Source: Tiliqua scincoides (lineage: Eukaryota; Chordata; Lepidosauria; Squamata; Scincidae). From it: a DNA stretch of 64,000 nt. Made by a program: the position numbers and the translations under genes. Below the pieces are notes generated by a model, which searched no databases, was not told where the DNA came from, and was given only the letters and a program-made list of their open reading frames with translations. The stretch lies in assembly GCF_035046505.1 (NCBI RefSeq), contig NC_089826.1, positions 1,918,501 to 1,982,500 of the forward strand. The letters are read 5' to 3'. This document shows positions 1 to 12,715 of the stretch, one piece after another (within the stretch, counting starts at the first letter, position 1; every line of letters starts with the position of its first letter).

Positions 1-265
1 TTGCCACTTCAGGGGTGGTGGTGGTGCTTTCTTGCAACTTCTCATGGAAGGAAGAAATTTCTTCCATATAGAAAATTTGCATGATGGGTGGAAGGCTGAA
101 CTGAAGGAGTCTGGCAGTTATATTTTGACTGGCGGGGGGGAGTGGTGGTAGAGCAATATTCAAATGCATAGTCTGGAAAAAGTGTGACCGTCCCTGGTTC
201 TGTCCGGTTCAAGCTGAGCATAAAAAGAGTCTGGCTTGAGACAGCTTCTCTTTCTCTCCTTGTAG
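1..265 (+). other. CDC25B intron sequence
   Basis: The sequence runs into a pyrimidine tract and TAG acceptor at 261-265. I see no exon or repeat that I can name here. Confidence 0.6.
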
Positions 266-3200
266 TGAATCCTTTCCCATCAGAAGAATCCAGTCCCTGC
301 CGGTAAGCTGAGCAACTTTCCACCCCCTCTTCACTCAGTTAATGTGGTGGTGGTGCTAATTGTGATGGGTGCATCTGCTTCCAAAGGATTGGTGCTGGCC
401 TCAAGGGCTCCTGGGGTTGCACCTTCTCACTGAGAAGCCTTTTACTCCTCCAGTCTCCAAGGAAGAGCAGGTGCTTGTGGAGTTGGCAGAAGCACACTAT
501 GCATGTTTGGGTGCAATAAATGCACTTTGAGGGACAAATGACCACTTTTCTCAGCAGCTTCTCCATGCCTTATAGGTTAGGCTTTTGGGAGCCAGCCCTA
601 CACTGAGGAACATCTCTAACTGCAAGGACTTCAACAGCCCCATGACCCTTGAGAGGGAGTTTGGGGCTAAAGGGAACAACAAAAATGTAAGCTCCATAAA
701 AAGATCCATCTGAAATGTTGTGGTTCTTGAAAGACAGAACCTTCTTCAATTGTAAAAATCCCCATTGGGATTTAGTGTAGCCTGCCTATGTAAACCGCCT
801 TGAATTAAAGTCTGAGGAGAAATCTGACGACCAAGAAAGGCGGTATATAAATACCTGTATAATAATAATAATAATCTGGGAAGACTTGGAGTGTGAGCAT
901 TGCAGCTCCCTTATTCCCACTGGGAACGCTGCACATGTGCGCCTCCAAGCTTAGTCCAGCCCTACATTCTGTTTACTCAGGAAGGCAATGTCACTTTTAA
1001 GAAGCCTCTGCGTCCTACAGTCAGACTCTGCTCCTCTGGTGGAACTGGTGAGAAAGGCCCCTTCGCACAGAGACCAAACTCCGCTCCAGACCTCATGGTG
1101 AGTGAGATGTTGGCTGTTTGCACGCAGTTGGGATAATTTGCAGGAGTAGGTGATGGGCTACAGGAATGGAGTGTGGGCTTCCTGGAAACTAGCAAACTAT
1201 TCAGTGTTGCAGGGATGTTCTGCTTTGCAAGTTGCTTTCTGGTGGCCCAGATTTTGATTCCAACTTAGCCTGGTTTTTTTTCCTTCTCAACCCCATGGCG
1301 TTGTGCTTGGGACACCAACTTATTGGACACTAGCATAGTCAATGCCCATCCTGGGTCAAGCTGTCCTGTGGACATGCAGGCTGCAGAGGTCATGACTAAG
1401 TTGCACAGACTGCCAAAGAGGAGCTGGCACCATATTGCACAACCAGGGGATACCTAGGAGGCTAAAAGGGTCCCAATGGATCAGTTGGGGGCACCTGTGG
1501 TGGCTTTTGGGTTCTTGCCCTGGTCAGATACACAAACCATTGTGCTGTGAGACAACTGAGGTAGAGGATTCCCCACAGGTCTGCCATTACAAAGAAATAT
1601 TTCTTTACTCAGCGTGTGGTTGGTCTGTGGAACTCCTTGCCACAGGATGTGGTGCTGGCGTCTAGCCTAGACGCCTTTAAAAGGGGATTGGACAAGTTTC
1701 TGGAGGAAAAATCCATTACGGGGTACAAGCCATGATGTGTATGCGCAACCTCCTGATTTTAGAAATGGGTTATGTCAGAATGCCAGATGCAAGGGAGGGC
1801 ACCAGGATGAGGTCTCTTGTTATCTGGTGTGCTCCCTGGGGCATTTGGTGGGCCGCTGTGAGATACAGGAAGCTGGACTAGATGGGCCTTTGGCCTGATC
1901 CAGTGAGGCTGTTATGTTCTTATGTAAAAGAACAACCCTGTAAGAGGGTCCTAAATCTAGTTGTAGGAGCTTCTGTTTGGTGATGAACAGGTCCTCCACT
2001 AAGCAGCCTGTCTAATGCCTGACTGTGCCTTGCTTTCTACCCCCCCCCTCCCAGTATTGCAGCCCTCAGAAGGAGAACATGAGTCCAGACTTGGAAAGCC
2101 CAATCTATCTGCGCCACTCGTCTTTGACCTCCTTCATGGCTGATGAAGAAGATGACGGGTTTATGAATATTCTGGATGAAGGAGAACAGAAGGTGAGGAG
2201 TGCACTGTGGGTTCACCTGGACATCAGGGCTCATGTGATCTGAGTTGGGTTGCCAGGGCTGTGCAGGTGTTCCAGTTTGAAAAGAGGGCATCAGGACCTG
2301 GTCTGGAGTCTGCAGTGCAGCAGCCTTGCTGAAACGAAGCAAGCCTGGCTCTGGCTGGTGCTGGAAACTGGCGAAGAGCCCACCACCTTTTTCATGGGAA
2401 ACGGGCAGGATGTTCGTTTAAAGAAACTTCTCTACGCTGTACCGCAGATGGCCACATTCTGCAACCTGAGCACAGTCCTCAGCAGGCAGGCTTGGCACTT
2501 AGCAGCTCTGCAAATGAGATCTGATCAGCTTCCAGAGTTCAGTCTGTCTTGCTCCCATCATGGGATGACCCTGAACGCTGCTGACTGACGGCTTTGCCCA
2601 GCAATGGCTTACTAAGCTTTGCTCGTCTCCCCACCTTTTCCTAAGAAGCCTTCTGTTTAGCCCTTGGGCTGCCTTCTCCACAGAAACTGGTCTCGCTTTG
2701 GGCAGCTGAAGGAAATGGGTTTCCCTGCTTTGTTTCTTTACTGCTTCTTTCTCTCTGCCCTTCCCCTTTGCTCCACTGCCTCAGATTCTGGATTGTAGGC
2801 TCCTTGGGATGCGGGCCTGTCTGTTTCTCTGCTCACTCACCTTTTTCACAAGAGGTCTTGACTCCACGTTACACTGAACCATGTGCAACTGGGTCTGCAA
2901 GGCCACTTCTGACCCTGATCTTCTGTTATGTAACTGTGATCTTCCCATTCTCATCCTCCTTCCCCTCCCCCTCCCCACCTCCTGGGGTGCCAAATTCCCT
3001 TTCTAGGCTGATGCAGATGCCCCGTTGGGTATGGAGAACCTCCTGATGGCTCCTTTGGTGAGAAAGGAAGAAGAATCTGGCCTGGTATGTGAGGGCAGCC
3101 TCCTTTTCTTGCCTGTCTCCTTAAAGTAGGCTTTCTGAAGGTGAAAATCTGTACCAATGGCTGAAATTTAGTTCTTCGACTAGCACTGTGGGTAGACTGA

Positions 3201-6200
3201 CCCTGGGCCTCCAGTGCAAACGTGCTCATCCCTTGTAGTGCCTCCCTGGCTTCAGTCTCTGCATCTCCATTCCCCTATTAGGCCCCTTCCAACTCTATGA
3301 TTCTTACCCCACTAGGCACCACTGGCAGGCCTGGAGGCAAACGCTGTAGGCAGAGTAGCCAGAGCTGATCCCTTGGTGAAGCCCTGCAGCCGCCTGGCCC
3401 CGCTGCCACCTTTTTCTCTGAATTGGGAGAAGAGTCGCTGTGGAGCGTGTAGCTAAGGCTCCTTGGAAGTTGGCAGGCGCCTGCACACATGGCTGCTTGC
3501 ATCTGCTTTGCTGGGAAGCAGCAAGGTGGGCTGCAGAGCTCAGGGCCGTCAGCTGGCGTTTGTGTTCCCTGCTGGCTCTGCTGAAGGAAGAGATGGTAGG
3601 TAGGCATGGAGTCCCCTGCCAGGCTTCCTGGCTCAGAAACACAGCAGGATGCCCAGACCACGACCAGCCTCTACAGTCGCCCCCAGCAGAGGAAAAGAGG
3701 CTGGCGTGCCTCTCCCTTGGATCTGTGGCTGGTGGGAGGAGTGACATGCCATTTGCTGCCCCCTTTTGTTGAATGCAAGGCCGTGGTCTGGGGCAGAGGG
3801 GGAAAGTTCTTTGGTTCTTTAGGGCAAAAAGGGGGGAATCCCTGGTCACCTGGGACAGATATAACTTGCCTGGGGAGGTGGGCCTCTGTAGCGGGACTGG
3901 CTCAGTTAGGTGCAGGGCTTTCAGAGCCTTTCGGGGAAATGTCCTTTGTCTCCATGTGGATGGATGGGAAAAGCCTAGATTCCATAGCAGCTGCCCCTCT
4001 GGGGGGGGAGCAACTGGTACCCCCCTTGAGTGGGCAGTCTCCCCACGTGTCCTGTAGAGAAAGGGGTCCCAAGGAGTCAATGCCAAGTAGTCCTAGAGCA
4101 GCCAGGGCTAATTTGCCTGTGTGGGTAGACCTTGAGTTGCAGTGATTCAGTGTAGGGAGGGTTTCTGGCCCTGCAGCATTCCCTGAAGCACCCAACCTCT
4201 TGTGTCTCTTGAGGCCCCTCAAAAAGCAGTACCTTTTTTGCTTGTGATTACAAATTTCTGAGGTTCTACACCACGTTCCATACAGTTTTGATCTCCCAGT
4301 TGTATAGAACATTGTCTGGATTAGAACCTCAGATGTTTGTAAGCACAAGCAGTTGAATTCCAGCCCTGGAAGCCTGAGTGCATACAATAACGCTTTTAGT
4401 AAGGCAGGCCCCCCCTTGCCCAATGTTGCCCAAACAGCGTCAAGTCAAAATCTTTACTTCGTCTTGTCTTCCCTCCTCCCCCGTCCGAGCAGACCCCAGC
4501 GGGGATGGGCAAATGCCGCCGCCTTTTCCGCTCCCCGTCCATGCCGAGCTCCGTCATCCGGCCCATCCTGAAGCGCGTGGAGCGGCCTCCAGACAGGGAC
4601 ACACCGGTGAAAACCAAGAGGCGGAAGAGTCTGGCTGGCAGCACCATTGCAGAAAAGGCAGAAGAACCGGTGCGGTTCTGGGGGCGCCTTGGGGGTGGGG
4701 GAAGTCACGCAGCTGCTGGCTGGGCCAAAAGGGTGGCATCTTTTTTTGCAGGGTCTTGCAGAATTTCCGGGGTCCTTTTGGGGGTGACGGGTGGGTGCTT
4801 TCGACTTCTGAACTGCTGTGGTGAATTGTGGGATGGGGGAACTCTGCCAAAGTGAGACGGGGGTGCCCTCTGCTAACCAGAAGCCCTGACCTCACTTGTC
4901 TTGTTGTATAGGGTGGGTGTTGGCTTCTAGCAGACCTTTGCCTTCTCCTGTACTCATAAGGTCTTGAAATGCTTCCCTTGCTCCTGGTTTTTTTCTGCAC
5001 ATACCTGATGTTGGAGGGGGAGGGGACTGTAGCGCAGTGGTGGAGTACTGTCACTGCATGCAGACAGTAGTAGCTGTGATCTCTTGCAGTGTCTCCAAAG
5101 AAGTGATGATGCGTAGCAGGGCTGGCCAAGTGTGGCTGTTTTTGGTCACAGTAGATGAGCCTCTAGTCAGGCTTGAGACAAGACAAAGAAGGGCTGTCTT
5201 CTCCCCCCTCCATTTGATGGCCTCCCCTTGCTGTCCCTGCCAAGAGTCTGAAGAGTGGGACTCTTCCCTCTCCAGGACCTCTGTGACTATCACAGCAGGG
5301 TGGCTGTGGAGTTCTCCCCAGCCTAGCTATACCCAGGGAGATCTCAGGGAGTGGTTTTCGTCTCTTGCAGTTCCCCACCCCACTGCAATCCATATACTTT
5401 GATCTTGATCATCTTGGCTGGGGAAGGGGCTTTTGGGTCACTTAGCCAGGAGAATGTGGGGGACTGTGATCCCACTACAGTGCTGTGTGGCACCAAGGTT
5501 CCTCTAGCTTCCCCTCTCCAACAGCAACCAGTCGCGTTCAAGCAGGGCTTAACGTTGGTGCCCTTTTTCCCTGTCATGTCTTCTCTGCCACTAAGAGATT
5601 GTTTCTATGTGGAGGTTCCACCAAACTATTATGGCCACTCGTCTATGAGAGATCCTCTGTAAATGAACCAGCTGGCAGAGGGTAGTCTAGATCAGGGGTC
5701 GACAACCTATGGCTTGTGGGCTGGATCTGATTTGGTGAGCAAAGCCTGAACAGGGCAGGTAGAGTCACCTGTTCGGGCTTGCGGAGTCCCTGCGCTGGTA
5801 CATGGGAAATTGGGTGGGAGGGTTTAGCTCCCAAGCCAAGCGCCACACAGCTGCTTATGGGAGCTCAGCAATTTGAAAGTTTGGTGAGGACATCATTGCT
5901 GAACATCTGCCTGAAAATGTTGTGGGCTCCTGGTCTAGATGGTCTCGAGACCTTCTTTTCAACTCTGCTTCTCTGTCTAGGGGGGTCTTCATGGATTGCT
6001 TTGGGCTTGGAGGAATCCGTGGCATGCTAAAGAGCCTTCTTTTCTGCAGCCATGTCCCTGCATTTTTCAGCAGCAGCTGTGCCGTGTCCTTAGCCGCCCT
6101 TCTCTCTCTCTTTCTTCCAGAAGTCCCGGCTGGTGCGCTCCAAGTCCTGCTGCCCCATTGCGATCGCCAACATCCTGGACAATGATCACAGGGAGCTGAT

Positions 6201-9200
6201 TGGAGACTTCTCCAAGGTATCTGCTGGGAGGAGGGAATTGCGTGGTGTCCGTAATACCAGAGAACTGGGGAGGTGTGGCCCCCTTCCTTCAGTCTGTGGT
6301 TCATGGGATTGTTCACTCTGTGTCTGTCTCCCCCCACCCCGCAGACTTTTGCTCTGGAAACAGTAGATGGGAAGCACCAGGACCTCAAGTACATCTCACC
6401 GGAAATGGTAAGAGAACAAATTCAGGGTTGGTTTTGGAAAATCATAGCATTGACCCCACTCTCTCTGCTGCCAACCCTGCTCGCAGAGCAGGCCTTAACT
6501 TAGCACTGCTTCTTATGGCTGTGATAAAAACTGCAACACTCTTGTAGTTGCACCCAGTTACGTGACACATTCAAATAACTTATTAAGCCTTGTGCTCCCC
6601 TCCCTCTCACCCAAGCAGTGGAAGATGCTGCCTTTGGGGAGTGGGCCTGCTGTGTCTCAGCCATAAAGCCCTGCCTTGTCCAAAGGACCCGAGTCCAAAC
6701 TCGGCCAAACTCTTAGCAAGGGACAGCAGAGGAGCTGAGCTGCCTGTGACTGCCTGGCTGTCAAGGGGTCTGCCTTGCAGTTTCAGTGGACCAGAGAACT
6801 CTTGTGTGAAGCCCAGAAGCCTTCATCCCCTCCAGTCACTTGGGATGGGGCTCCACGTGTTGGAGAAGTGATGGCTTGACCTCCTCATTGTTCTAGCAAA
6901 GTGAGACTTCACAAACAATCCTGTACCTAATCCATGCATATGTGGAACCTTTTTATCTACAGATGGTGGCAGTGCTGAACGGCCAGTTCAGCAGCCTCAT
7001 CGAAAGCTGTGTGATTGTGGACTGCAGATACCCCTATGAATACGAAGGAGGCCATATCAAGGTCAGAGTTAAATGCCTGTTGCCTGTTAACCACTGACAC
7101 AAACATGACTGGTGAACCCGCAGCTCTTGTGTGGGAGAGAAGCACTGACACCTTGGTGTCGCTTTGCAGTATTGCAGGCTCCTGACTTGGGAGTGTTTTG
7201 GAACTTCTTTGTCGGTGTATGAATTGAATTAAGCTTCTGCTTGTCTCGAGCGAGTCTGGGAACACCTTACCCAAAGCCACCAGATGCTCTCATAGCAGAG
7301 ATGGGACATGAGCCATGATCTTCCAGTGCTCCAGCAGTGAGTGACATCTCACTTGGCCTAGACATGTCTAGAGGTGGGAGGAAATGGTTATAATGAAATA
7401 AAAACACAACACCGCTTTCTGCACCTTGTTTTTAAAAAAAAAAAAAAATCTGCAAAAAAAAAACTATTTGGGTTTTATTTAATGCATCAGTAATGACTGG
7501 CTGCATCTACTGACACTATACCACCTACCTAATAAACTTTTAAAGGGTTTATAATGTAAATTTTGAATAAAAACACATAACACCACTTTCTGCAATTACT
7601 TCGGAAAACATCAAAATCTGCAAAAACCATTTTCTCCTTCCTCTAGTCATGCCATGTTCTCTCCTTCTCAGCTGGCTAAAAGTTTGTTCATGCATTAATG
7701 CACAGCAGAGTGTGTGAACCGTTCCCAGTGGCAGGCCTTGTGTTCCGAGGCCACATCGGGTGGGAATCAGAGCTAGAATAAACCAAAAAGCAAGTTTAGC
7801 AGGTTTTCAGAGACTGAACAATGAGCATGTTGTCCTGGCTCTTGGTGTGTTTGGACATCGCTTGATGAGGCAGCTGTCTAGTATGGTGAATATTTGGGAG
7901 AGAGGTGGGGTGTTTCTGTAGGCAAATATGGATGACTTCTGCTATTGTGGCAACACTTGATTGACTGGCCAACCCTGGAACTGCTTTTCTCTCAGGGTGC
8001 TGTTAATCTTCCCTTGGAGAAAGACGTGGAGGAATTCCTTCTTAAGAAGCCGATCGTGCCATTTAACTTGGAAAAGAGGGTGATAGTGGTTTTTCACTGC
8101 GAGTTCTCCTCTGAGAGGGGCCCCAGGATGTAAGTAGTCTTGGCTAGCTCTCCTGGAACTAACACTAAAGGCTGCTGCTCACAATCTGTTGAGCACTTGG
8201 TGTGTTTGCAAGTCCCATTCACTGTGCAAGGCTCTGGCAGGGCAAGAGCTCTGCCTGCCCCATTTGAGCATCTTTTCAGACCTGCTTCTAGTAAGCCGGG
8301 GCTGCCTGACTTGTGAGGCTCTGGAGCTGCTGGCCCAAGCAGGCTTCCTAGAAAAGAAGCTTCCTTCAATGTGCTGGGACCTGCTTCTGAGTAACCTTGA
8401 GTTTAGAATTGCATGTGATGGTCAGTTACCTACTTGCTTGGCAAAAACTGGCTACAGAAGTGTCCCACTAATCCCTGATTCTGCTCTGCTTTTCAAAGGT
8501 GCCGTTTCGTCAGGGAAAAAGACAGAGCCTGTAACGAATACCCGTCTCTGCACTATCCTGAGTTGTACATCTTGAAAGGAGGCTACAAAGAATTCTTCCC
8601 ACAATATCAAGTGAGTTGTTTAGAGATTGAGTAGTGTGTGGGGTTGTTTGTATCCTAACATTTTCTTAAAGTAACGCAACATTAAAGAGGCTAGCAAGCC
8701 TTAAAGGGGTGGAGGGGGAAACCCTTTATACCAGGGGTGCCCAAACCCCGGCCCTGGGGCCACTTGCAGCCCTCGAGGCCTCTCAATGCGGCCCTCAGAG
8801 CCCCTAGTCTCCAATGAGCCTCTGGCCCCCCAGAAATTTGTTGGAGCCCGCACTGGCCCGACGCAACTGCTCTCAGTGTGAGAACGACTGTTTGACCTCT
8901 CGCGTGAGCTGTGGGATGAGGGCTCCCTTCACTGCTTGTTGTTTCATGTCTGTGATGCAGTAGTGGCAGCAAAGGAAAGGCCAGCCTTGCTTTGTGCAAG
9001 GCCTTTTATAGGCCTTGAGCTATTGCAAGACCTTCATTCAATCATAAGTTCATCTTTAATATATTCATTTATGTAAATCTATGTAAATTTATCAAATTTT
9101 AAATTAAATTAATTCTTTTTTTCGCCGGCCCCTAACACAGCGTCAGAAAGATGATGTGGCCCTCCTGCCAAAAACTTTGGACACCCCTGCTTTATACCAT

Positions 9201-9793
9201 CCAATCTTGGTTAAAGACATTCAAAATGATATCCAAGGGCTCCACCCCCAAGATAATCTAGTGTGAATTCTTAGTTGGGTCTGATGGAAGAGGGGTGAGC
9301 TGCAAGATCTGTTTAGGAGAAAATGGCTTGCAAAATGATGCCTTGTCTGGAGAAACTGGCTCAAGAGGTGTCTTCTCCCTCTGTTGGAATTCTTGAACTA
9401 GAGGTTCAATGCCTGACAAGAGCCTCAGAACTGTCAAACTCTCCTTCACAATACAGCTAGGTAATTTAATTGGCTTCGGGGCCTGACTGCCACAAGATCT
9501 AGTGATGTCCTCTAGGTTTACACGGGTTTGGCCAAACTCCAGGAGAACAGGTCTGTTGTTAAGTGGCAATGGGTTTTATCCGTTCTGTGCAGTCCAAGCA
9601 AGTGTCCTGCAGTTGCTGACCCCAGGCTTGTTGCTGCTTCTCCTGTCCACAGACGCACTGTGAACCCCAGAATTACCGCCCAATGCACCACGAGGACTTC
9701 AAGGAGGACTTGCGCAAATTCCGCCTCAAGAGCCGCACGTGGGCTGGAGAGAAGAGCAAGCGGGAACTCTACAGCCGTCTCAAGAACTGCTAG
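266..9793 (+). CDS. CDC25B: CDC25B, M-phase inducer phosphatase 2 (5' part outside window)
   Basis: Dual-specificity phosphatase that removes inhibitory phosphates from CDK1/2-cyclin and drives entry into mitosis. Exons with GT-AG borders: 266-302, 576-686, 981-1097, 2055-2192, 3007-3084, 4493-4669, 6121-6216, 6345-6407, 6963-7061, 7996-8129, 8499-8610, 9653-9793 (stop TAG). Phases join without a break and give 433 residues; human CDC25B has 580, so about 150 N-terminal residues lie upstream of base 1. Visible blocks include [24 protein letters not shown], the 14-3-3-type site [23 protein letters not shown] and the catalytic [11 protein letters not shown] loop (Cys-X5-Arg). The regulatory half resembles human CDC25B ([18 protein letters not shown]), while the last 40 residues look more like CDC25A. 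AP5S1 next door matches the human CDC25B neighbourhood and settles the paralogue. The donor after 4669 (GTGCGG) is weak. Confidence 0.95.
705..877 (+). repeat. SINE 3' part (tRNA-SINE family)
   Basis: Matches the 3' half of the fuller SINE at 14.94-15.29 kb: GTGGTTCTTGAAAG, then GTAAACCGCCTTGAAT, GGCGGTATATAAATA and an (ATA)n tail. The tRNA-like head is missing. It lies in a CDC25B intron only about 20 bases past the donor at 686. Confidence 0.75.
1590..1926 (+). mobile_element. CR1-type LINE, 3' end
   Basis: Encodes the end of the CR1 ORF2 ([18 protein letters not shown]-like, then [15 protein letters not shown]-like) plus the 3' UTR, ending in a CTTATGT tail. It is 5'-truncated and lies in a CDC25B intron in the sense direction. 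Confidence 0.85.
4493..4669 (+). CDS. CDC25B: CDC25B exon with 14-3-3 site
   Basis: Regulatory exon of 59 codons, phase 0 at both ends. It carries [17 protein letters not shown], the equivalent of the human S323 14-3-3 docking site, followed by the basic KTKRRKS stretch. I placed the acceptor after GAGCAG (4492) because only that choice keeps phase 0 with the previous exon. The CCCAG eight bases further on would shift the frame. Confidence 0.85.
5693..5932. mobile_element. hAT-type non-autonomous DNA transposon
   Basis: Starts CAGGGGTCGACAACC and ends with the partly complementary GGGCTCCTG. It is bracketed by a perfect 8-bp target-site duplication, gtctagat, at 5685-5692 and 5933-5940. It is 240 bp long, has no transposase and lies in a CDC25B intron. 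Confidence 0.85.
6963..9793 (+). CDS. CDC25B: CDC25B catalytic-domain exons
   Basis: Four exons (6963-7061, 7996-8129, 8499-8610, 9653-9793) encode the rhodanese-like catalytic domain. Order: [14 protein letters not shown], the [20 protein letters not shown] strand and P-loop with catalytic Cys, [20 protein letters not shown], then [15 protein letters not shown]. The terminal helix ends [19 protein letters not shown]. The methionine codon after the P-loop is split AT|G across the 8129/8499 junction. All catalytic residues expected of an active CDC25 are present. Confidence 0.93.
7425..7620. repeat. A-rich low-complexity intron segment
   Basis: Two poly(A) runs (from about 7432 and at 7456) lie beside a near-repeated phrase (aaaaacacaacaccgctttctgcacc at the left, a diverged copy around 7566). 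It looks like retroposed or locally duplicated sequence; I cannot name the family. Confidence 0.35.
8732..9189. mobile_element. hAT (Charlie-like) non-autonomous transposon
   Basis: Terminal inverted repeats CAGGGGTGCCCAAAC and GTTTGGACACCCCTG-like, flanked by a perfect 8-bp duplication ctttatac (8724-8731 and 9190-9197). It is 458 bp, with no transposase, in the last CDC25B intron. A second copy in the opposite orientation lies at 18553-19020. Confidence 0.93.
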
Positions 9794-12430
9794 GAGAAGG
9801 GGGGGTTGGGTGGGGGGGATGGAGGGGGCTGTTGCATGCATCAAGGAGAGACGGGGAGCAGTTTTATTCCATATTTCACCTGGAACAGTCTTCTAGCCAA
9901 AAGCAAGAGGTCCTTTTTCTACTGGTTGATGACATTGTACTTTCAGACATTGGATCAGAAAGATCGGGTGGAAAGAAGGCTTTTTGTTTTGCATTGAACA
10001 CCATTCTGATGACAACAATACCTCTGGCTCCAGCAGGCTGGAACCCAACATGAAGCTGTGAATCTTCCTTTATTAGCTGATCTGGAGCCCTATTCCAGGG
10101 TCCTAGAACCCAACACCCCTCCTTCACTTGCTGGGAGACTCTTCTCTCTTCAAGGAAGGGAACAGGCAGCTCTTAGGAATATCCGCTCAGACCACCACCA
10201 GCCTGGTGTACAGATGGCATAGGAGCAGCATCACTCTTGGGGAATCTTGAAGGAAAGGGGCTTTTATTTTTCCCCCAGTGCCGTTTGGGAGGAGGGAGGA
10301 ATTCAGCAGACTATATTGAAGAGTTAGTAGGAATTTTGAAAGAGAAACATTAAGGCAGAGGTTTGGTTCTCAGTGAACTGCTGGTCACTCTGAGTCTGGG
10401 CTATACCGCTTCAGATTTGGGGGGGGGAGTGGTCTGACTGAACCATGCAAAAAAACAAAAACCGCTTGCCATGTAGAAAACTAGTGTTGGGGAAAAGGCT
10501 AGTTGTCTTCCTGACACTTGGAAAAAAGATGAATTTTGTATGGAGGAGCATTCAGTCTAATGACTTCCCCCACCACTTGTAGGCTGAAGTGATGCTGACC
10601 AGATGTTGGCTGAGAGCTAGTCATGAGATGAGCAGATGATATGGGTACAGAAGGTCTCCTCTCAGCTTTGGTCTCTGGCCATAATCTAAGCTTCTTTCAG
10701 TTGCACACCCCAAACAAAGGGAGGGGGAGAGAGAGCGAGCACTTAAACCCTGAATTTGCACAGAAAACCGACTCCCTTGTTGCATTTTTGTACAAGGATG
10801 CACGTGTTTAGCAGTTTGGGGGTGGGTGCACTGGGGGCTGTTGCTGGTTTGTCCCTGTCACTGCATTGGGGTGACAGAATGCTCTTGGGCATCCATTTCC
10901 ATATTGCAGAGTACATCCCTGTATATCTGAAAGGCACCTATGCGCTGGATCCAGAGACCAAGCCAGGAGGTGCAATGCTTTGGAACAGGCAGGTGCAGCA
11001 GAGAGGTGGCAGAGGCTGCCCCCCCCTCCACCCCCCAGGTGTCCCTGCTCCTGTGCCTTGTTTACCAACTTGGGATCAAGGAAACTAGAACCATTTTTTG
11101 CAGCTATCACGGCTTTTTAAATCATATTTTTCTGTATCTTTTAAATAACATTGTCAGACTTAAGCAATTTTTTGATTTAGTGCTAATATGTAAGAAGATA
11201 ATAGATTTGATATTTTTAATGTGTGTCAGAAAAGATTTTTCCAGTGCATGCATATTTTTGCCAATTGTGCTCCATTCCTTGTCTTTTCTAACTCTTATGG
11301 TGGATGCCTGTGAAACGAGTCTTGGAAGTGCCTTTTAAATTTTATTCAGTTTATTTATAGAGCGCCTGGAATGCTCACTGGGGAATCTTCAGACTTCCAA
11401 GTAGGGGAAGGAAATATTTGAAAAGTTGCGTTAACTGCAGAGGTAAAGAATCTTAAGCTGGTTATGGAATTAACCTGGTAATGGAAAGCAACTTAAAAGT
11501 TAATGTTACCACTTAAATTGGTAAATGGAAAGAGGAAAAAAATCTTAAATTGAATGGGGCAGGAGGGACCATAGATCATTTTGTAGCTCTTGGAATTTTG
11601 GGGTTGGGAGGAGGAGACTGATTCCAGATTTGGCACAGTGCCAAAGGTTCTGGAAAAGGATGGCCAGTATGCCTCAGTTACTTTCCCACATCACGAGGAC
11701 TGGACACTTGCTTTCATTTGCTATTGAGTATAGATCCATGGGGCTCTGAGTGCCACCAAATTTATGTGCATAGCCATTCTTCATAGTCCCCTGTTCAGTT
11801 TCTGCATATCCGTCTGATGCTTTATGTCATGTTAATGTCAGCCTTTTACCTGGAGGATCAGGATCCATCCCATCAACTGTGAAATGCTGCACTGAGCTTA
11901 CCCCAACTCCTCTTCTGGGCCTAAGAAAACATGGGGAAGGGGTCGTAAAGGAGTAGGAAACCCCAAATTTTGCTTGAAACAAAGGCTCCGGCTTCTGTGT
12001 CTGTCCACTCATCTGGCTCTGGCCACACAAGAACGGGAACTTGCACACCATGGAAAACAGTGCAGAAAAACACCATTTACACTTGTGTGTGCATCCCTTT
12101 TATGCGTGGGTCTGTCAAGCTGCAGGAGCCCTGGAGTTGGCTTCTGTGTGAACACTGGGGACTTGCCTTTTCTGTAAGCTGTTGGATCCAGTAATCTTGA
12201 AGCATTTTTAAATCATCCAAAGAAAAATGGATGGACATTGGGTGTGCATTCCTGAATGTTACGAGATGGGTCACTATTTTGGGGGTTTGTACACTTGAAC
12301 TAATCGAATGTGCTTCATATTCTTGTGTGTTTAACATGGATTTCATTTCAGTGTAAAAATGCCTTTTTTGTATTGTTCCTATGCAGTGACTTCTAATCAG
12401 GAAGCAAATAAACTGCTAGGCTGTGGAAAA
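9794..12430 (+). other. CDC25B: CDC25B 3' UTR with poly(A) signal
   Basis: No coding signal follows the TAG for about 2.6 kb. The tract is AT-rich after 11.1 kb and free of recognisable interspersed repeats, which suits an exon. A canonical AATAAA lies at 12407-12412. The exact cleavage site is not visible, and an earlier end is possible. Confidence 0.55.
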
Positions 12431-12715
12431 TGTCCTTGAATCCTGACCTCTTTCCAGAAACTGCCCTTTGAAATGAGTCTCTTCCCTCTGACTTTTCAGT
12501 TGGGCTTGGAAGGTGTATCAGGGCAGGCAGCTCAGCAGCTAAAATTGGTATTCTACCTGCAGGTATCTCTGTACTTGGCTCCCACCCATGCCTAACCTCA
12601 TGACACAAACTGATACAGCTCTGAGTGTTTTAGGTGGGGGGAGAGATGGAGGAAGACTCCTAGCACTCTTCATTCACTCCCACTGTTGCCACCTCAGGCA
12701 TCCTACAGATATGCC

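Noticed and set aside
3278-3661. Small cysteine-rich minus-strand frame as a secreted peptide
   Set aside because: No signal peptide, no spaced cysteine pattern, and it lies antisense in an intron.
3304-4086. 260-codon open frame on the minus strand
   Set aside because: It lies across a CDC25B intron antisense, has no recognisable domain, start context or splice support, and overlaps other long frames. GC-rich sequence gives such frames by chance.
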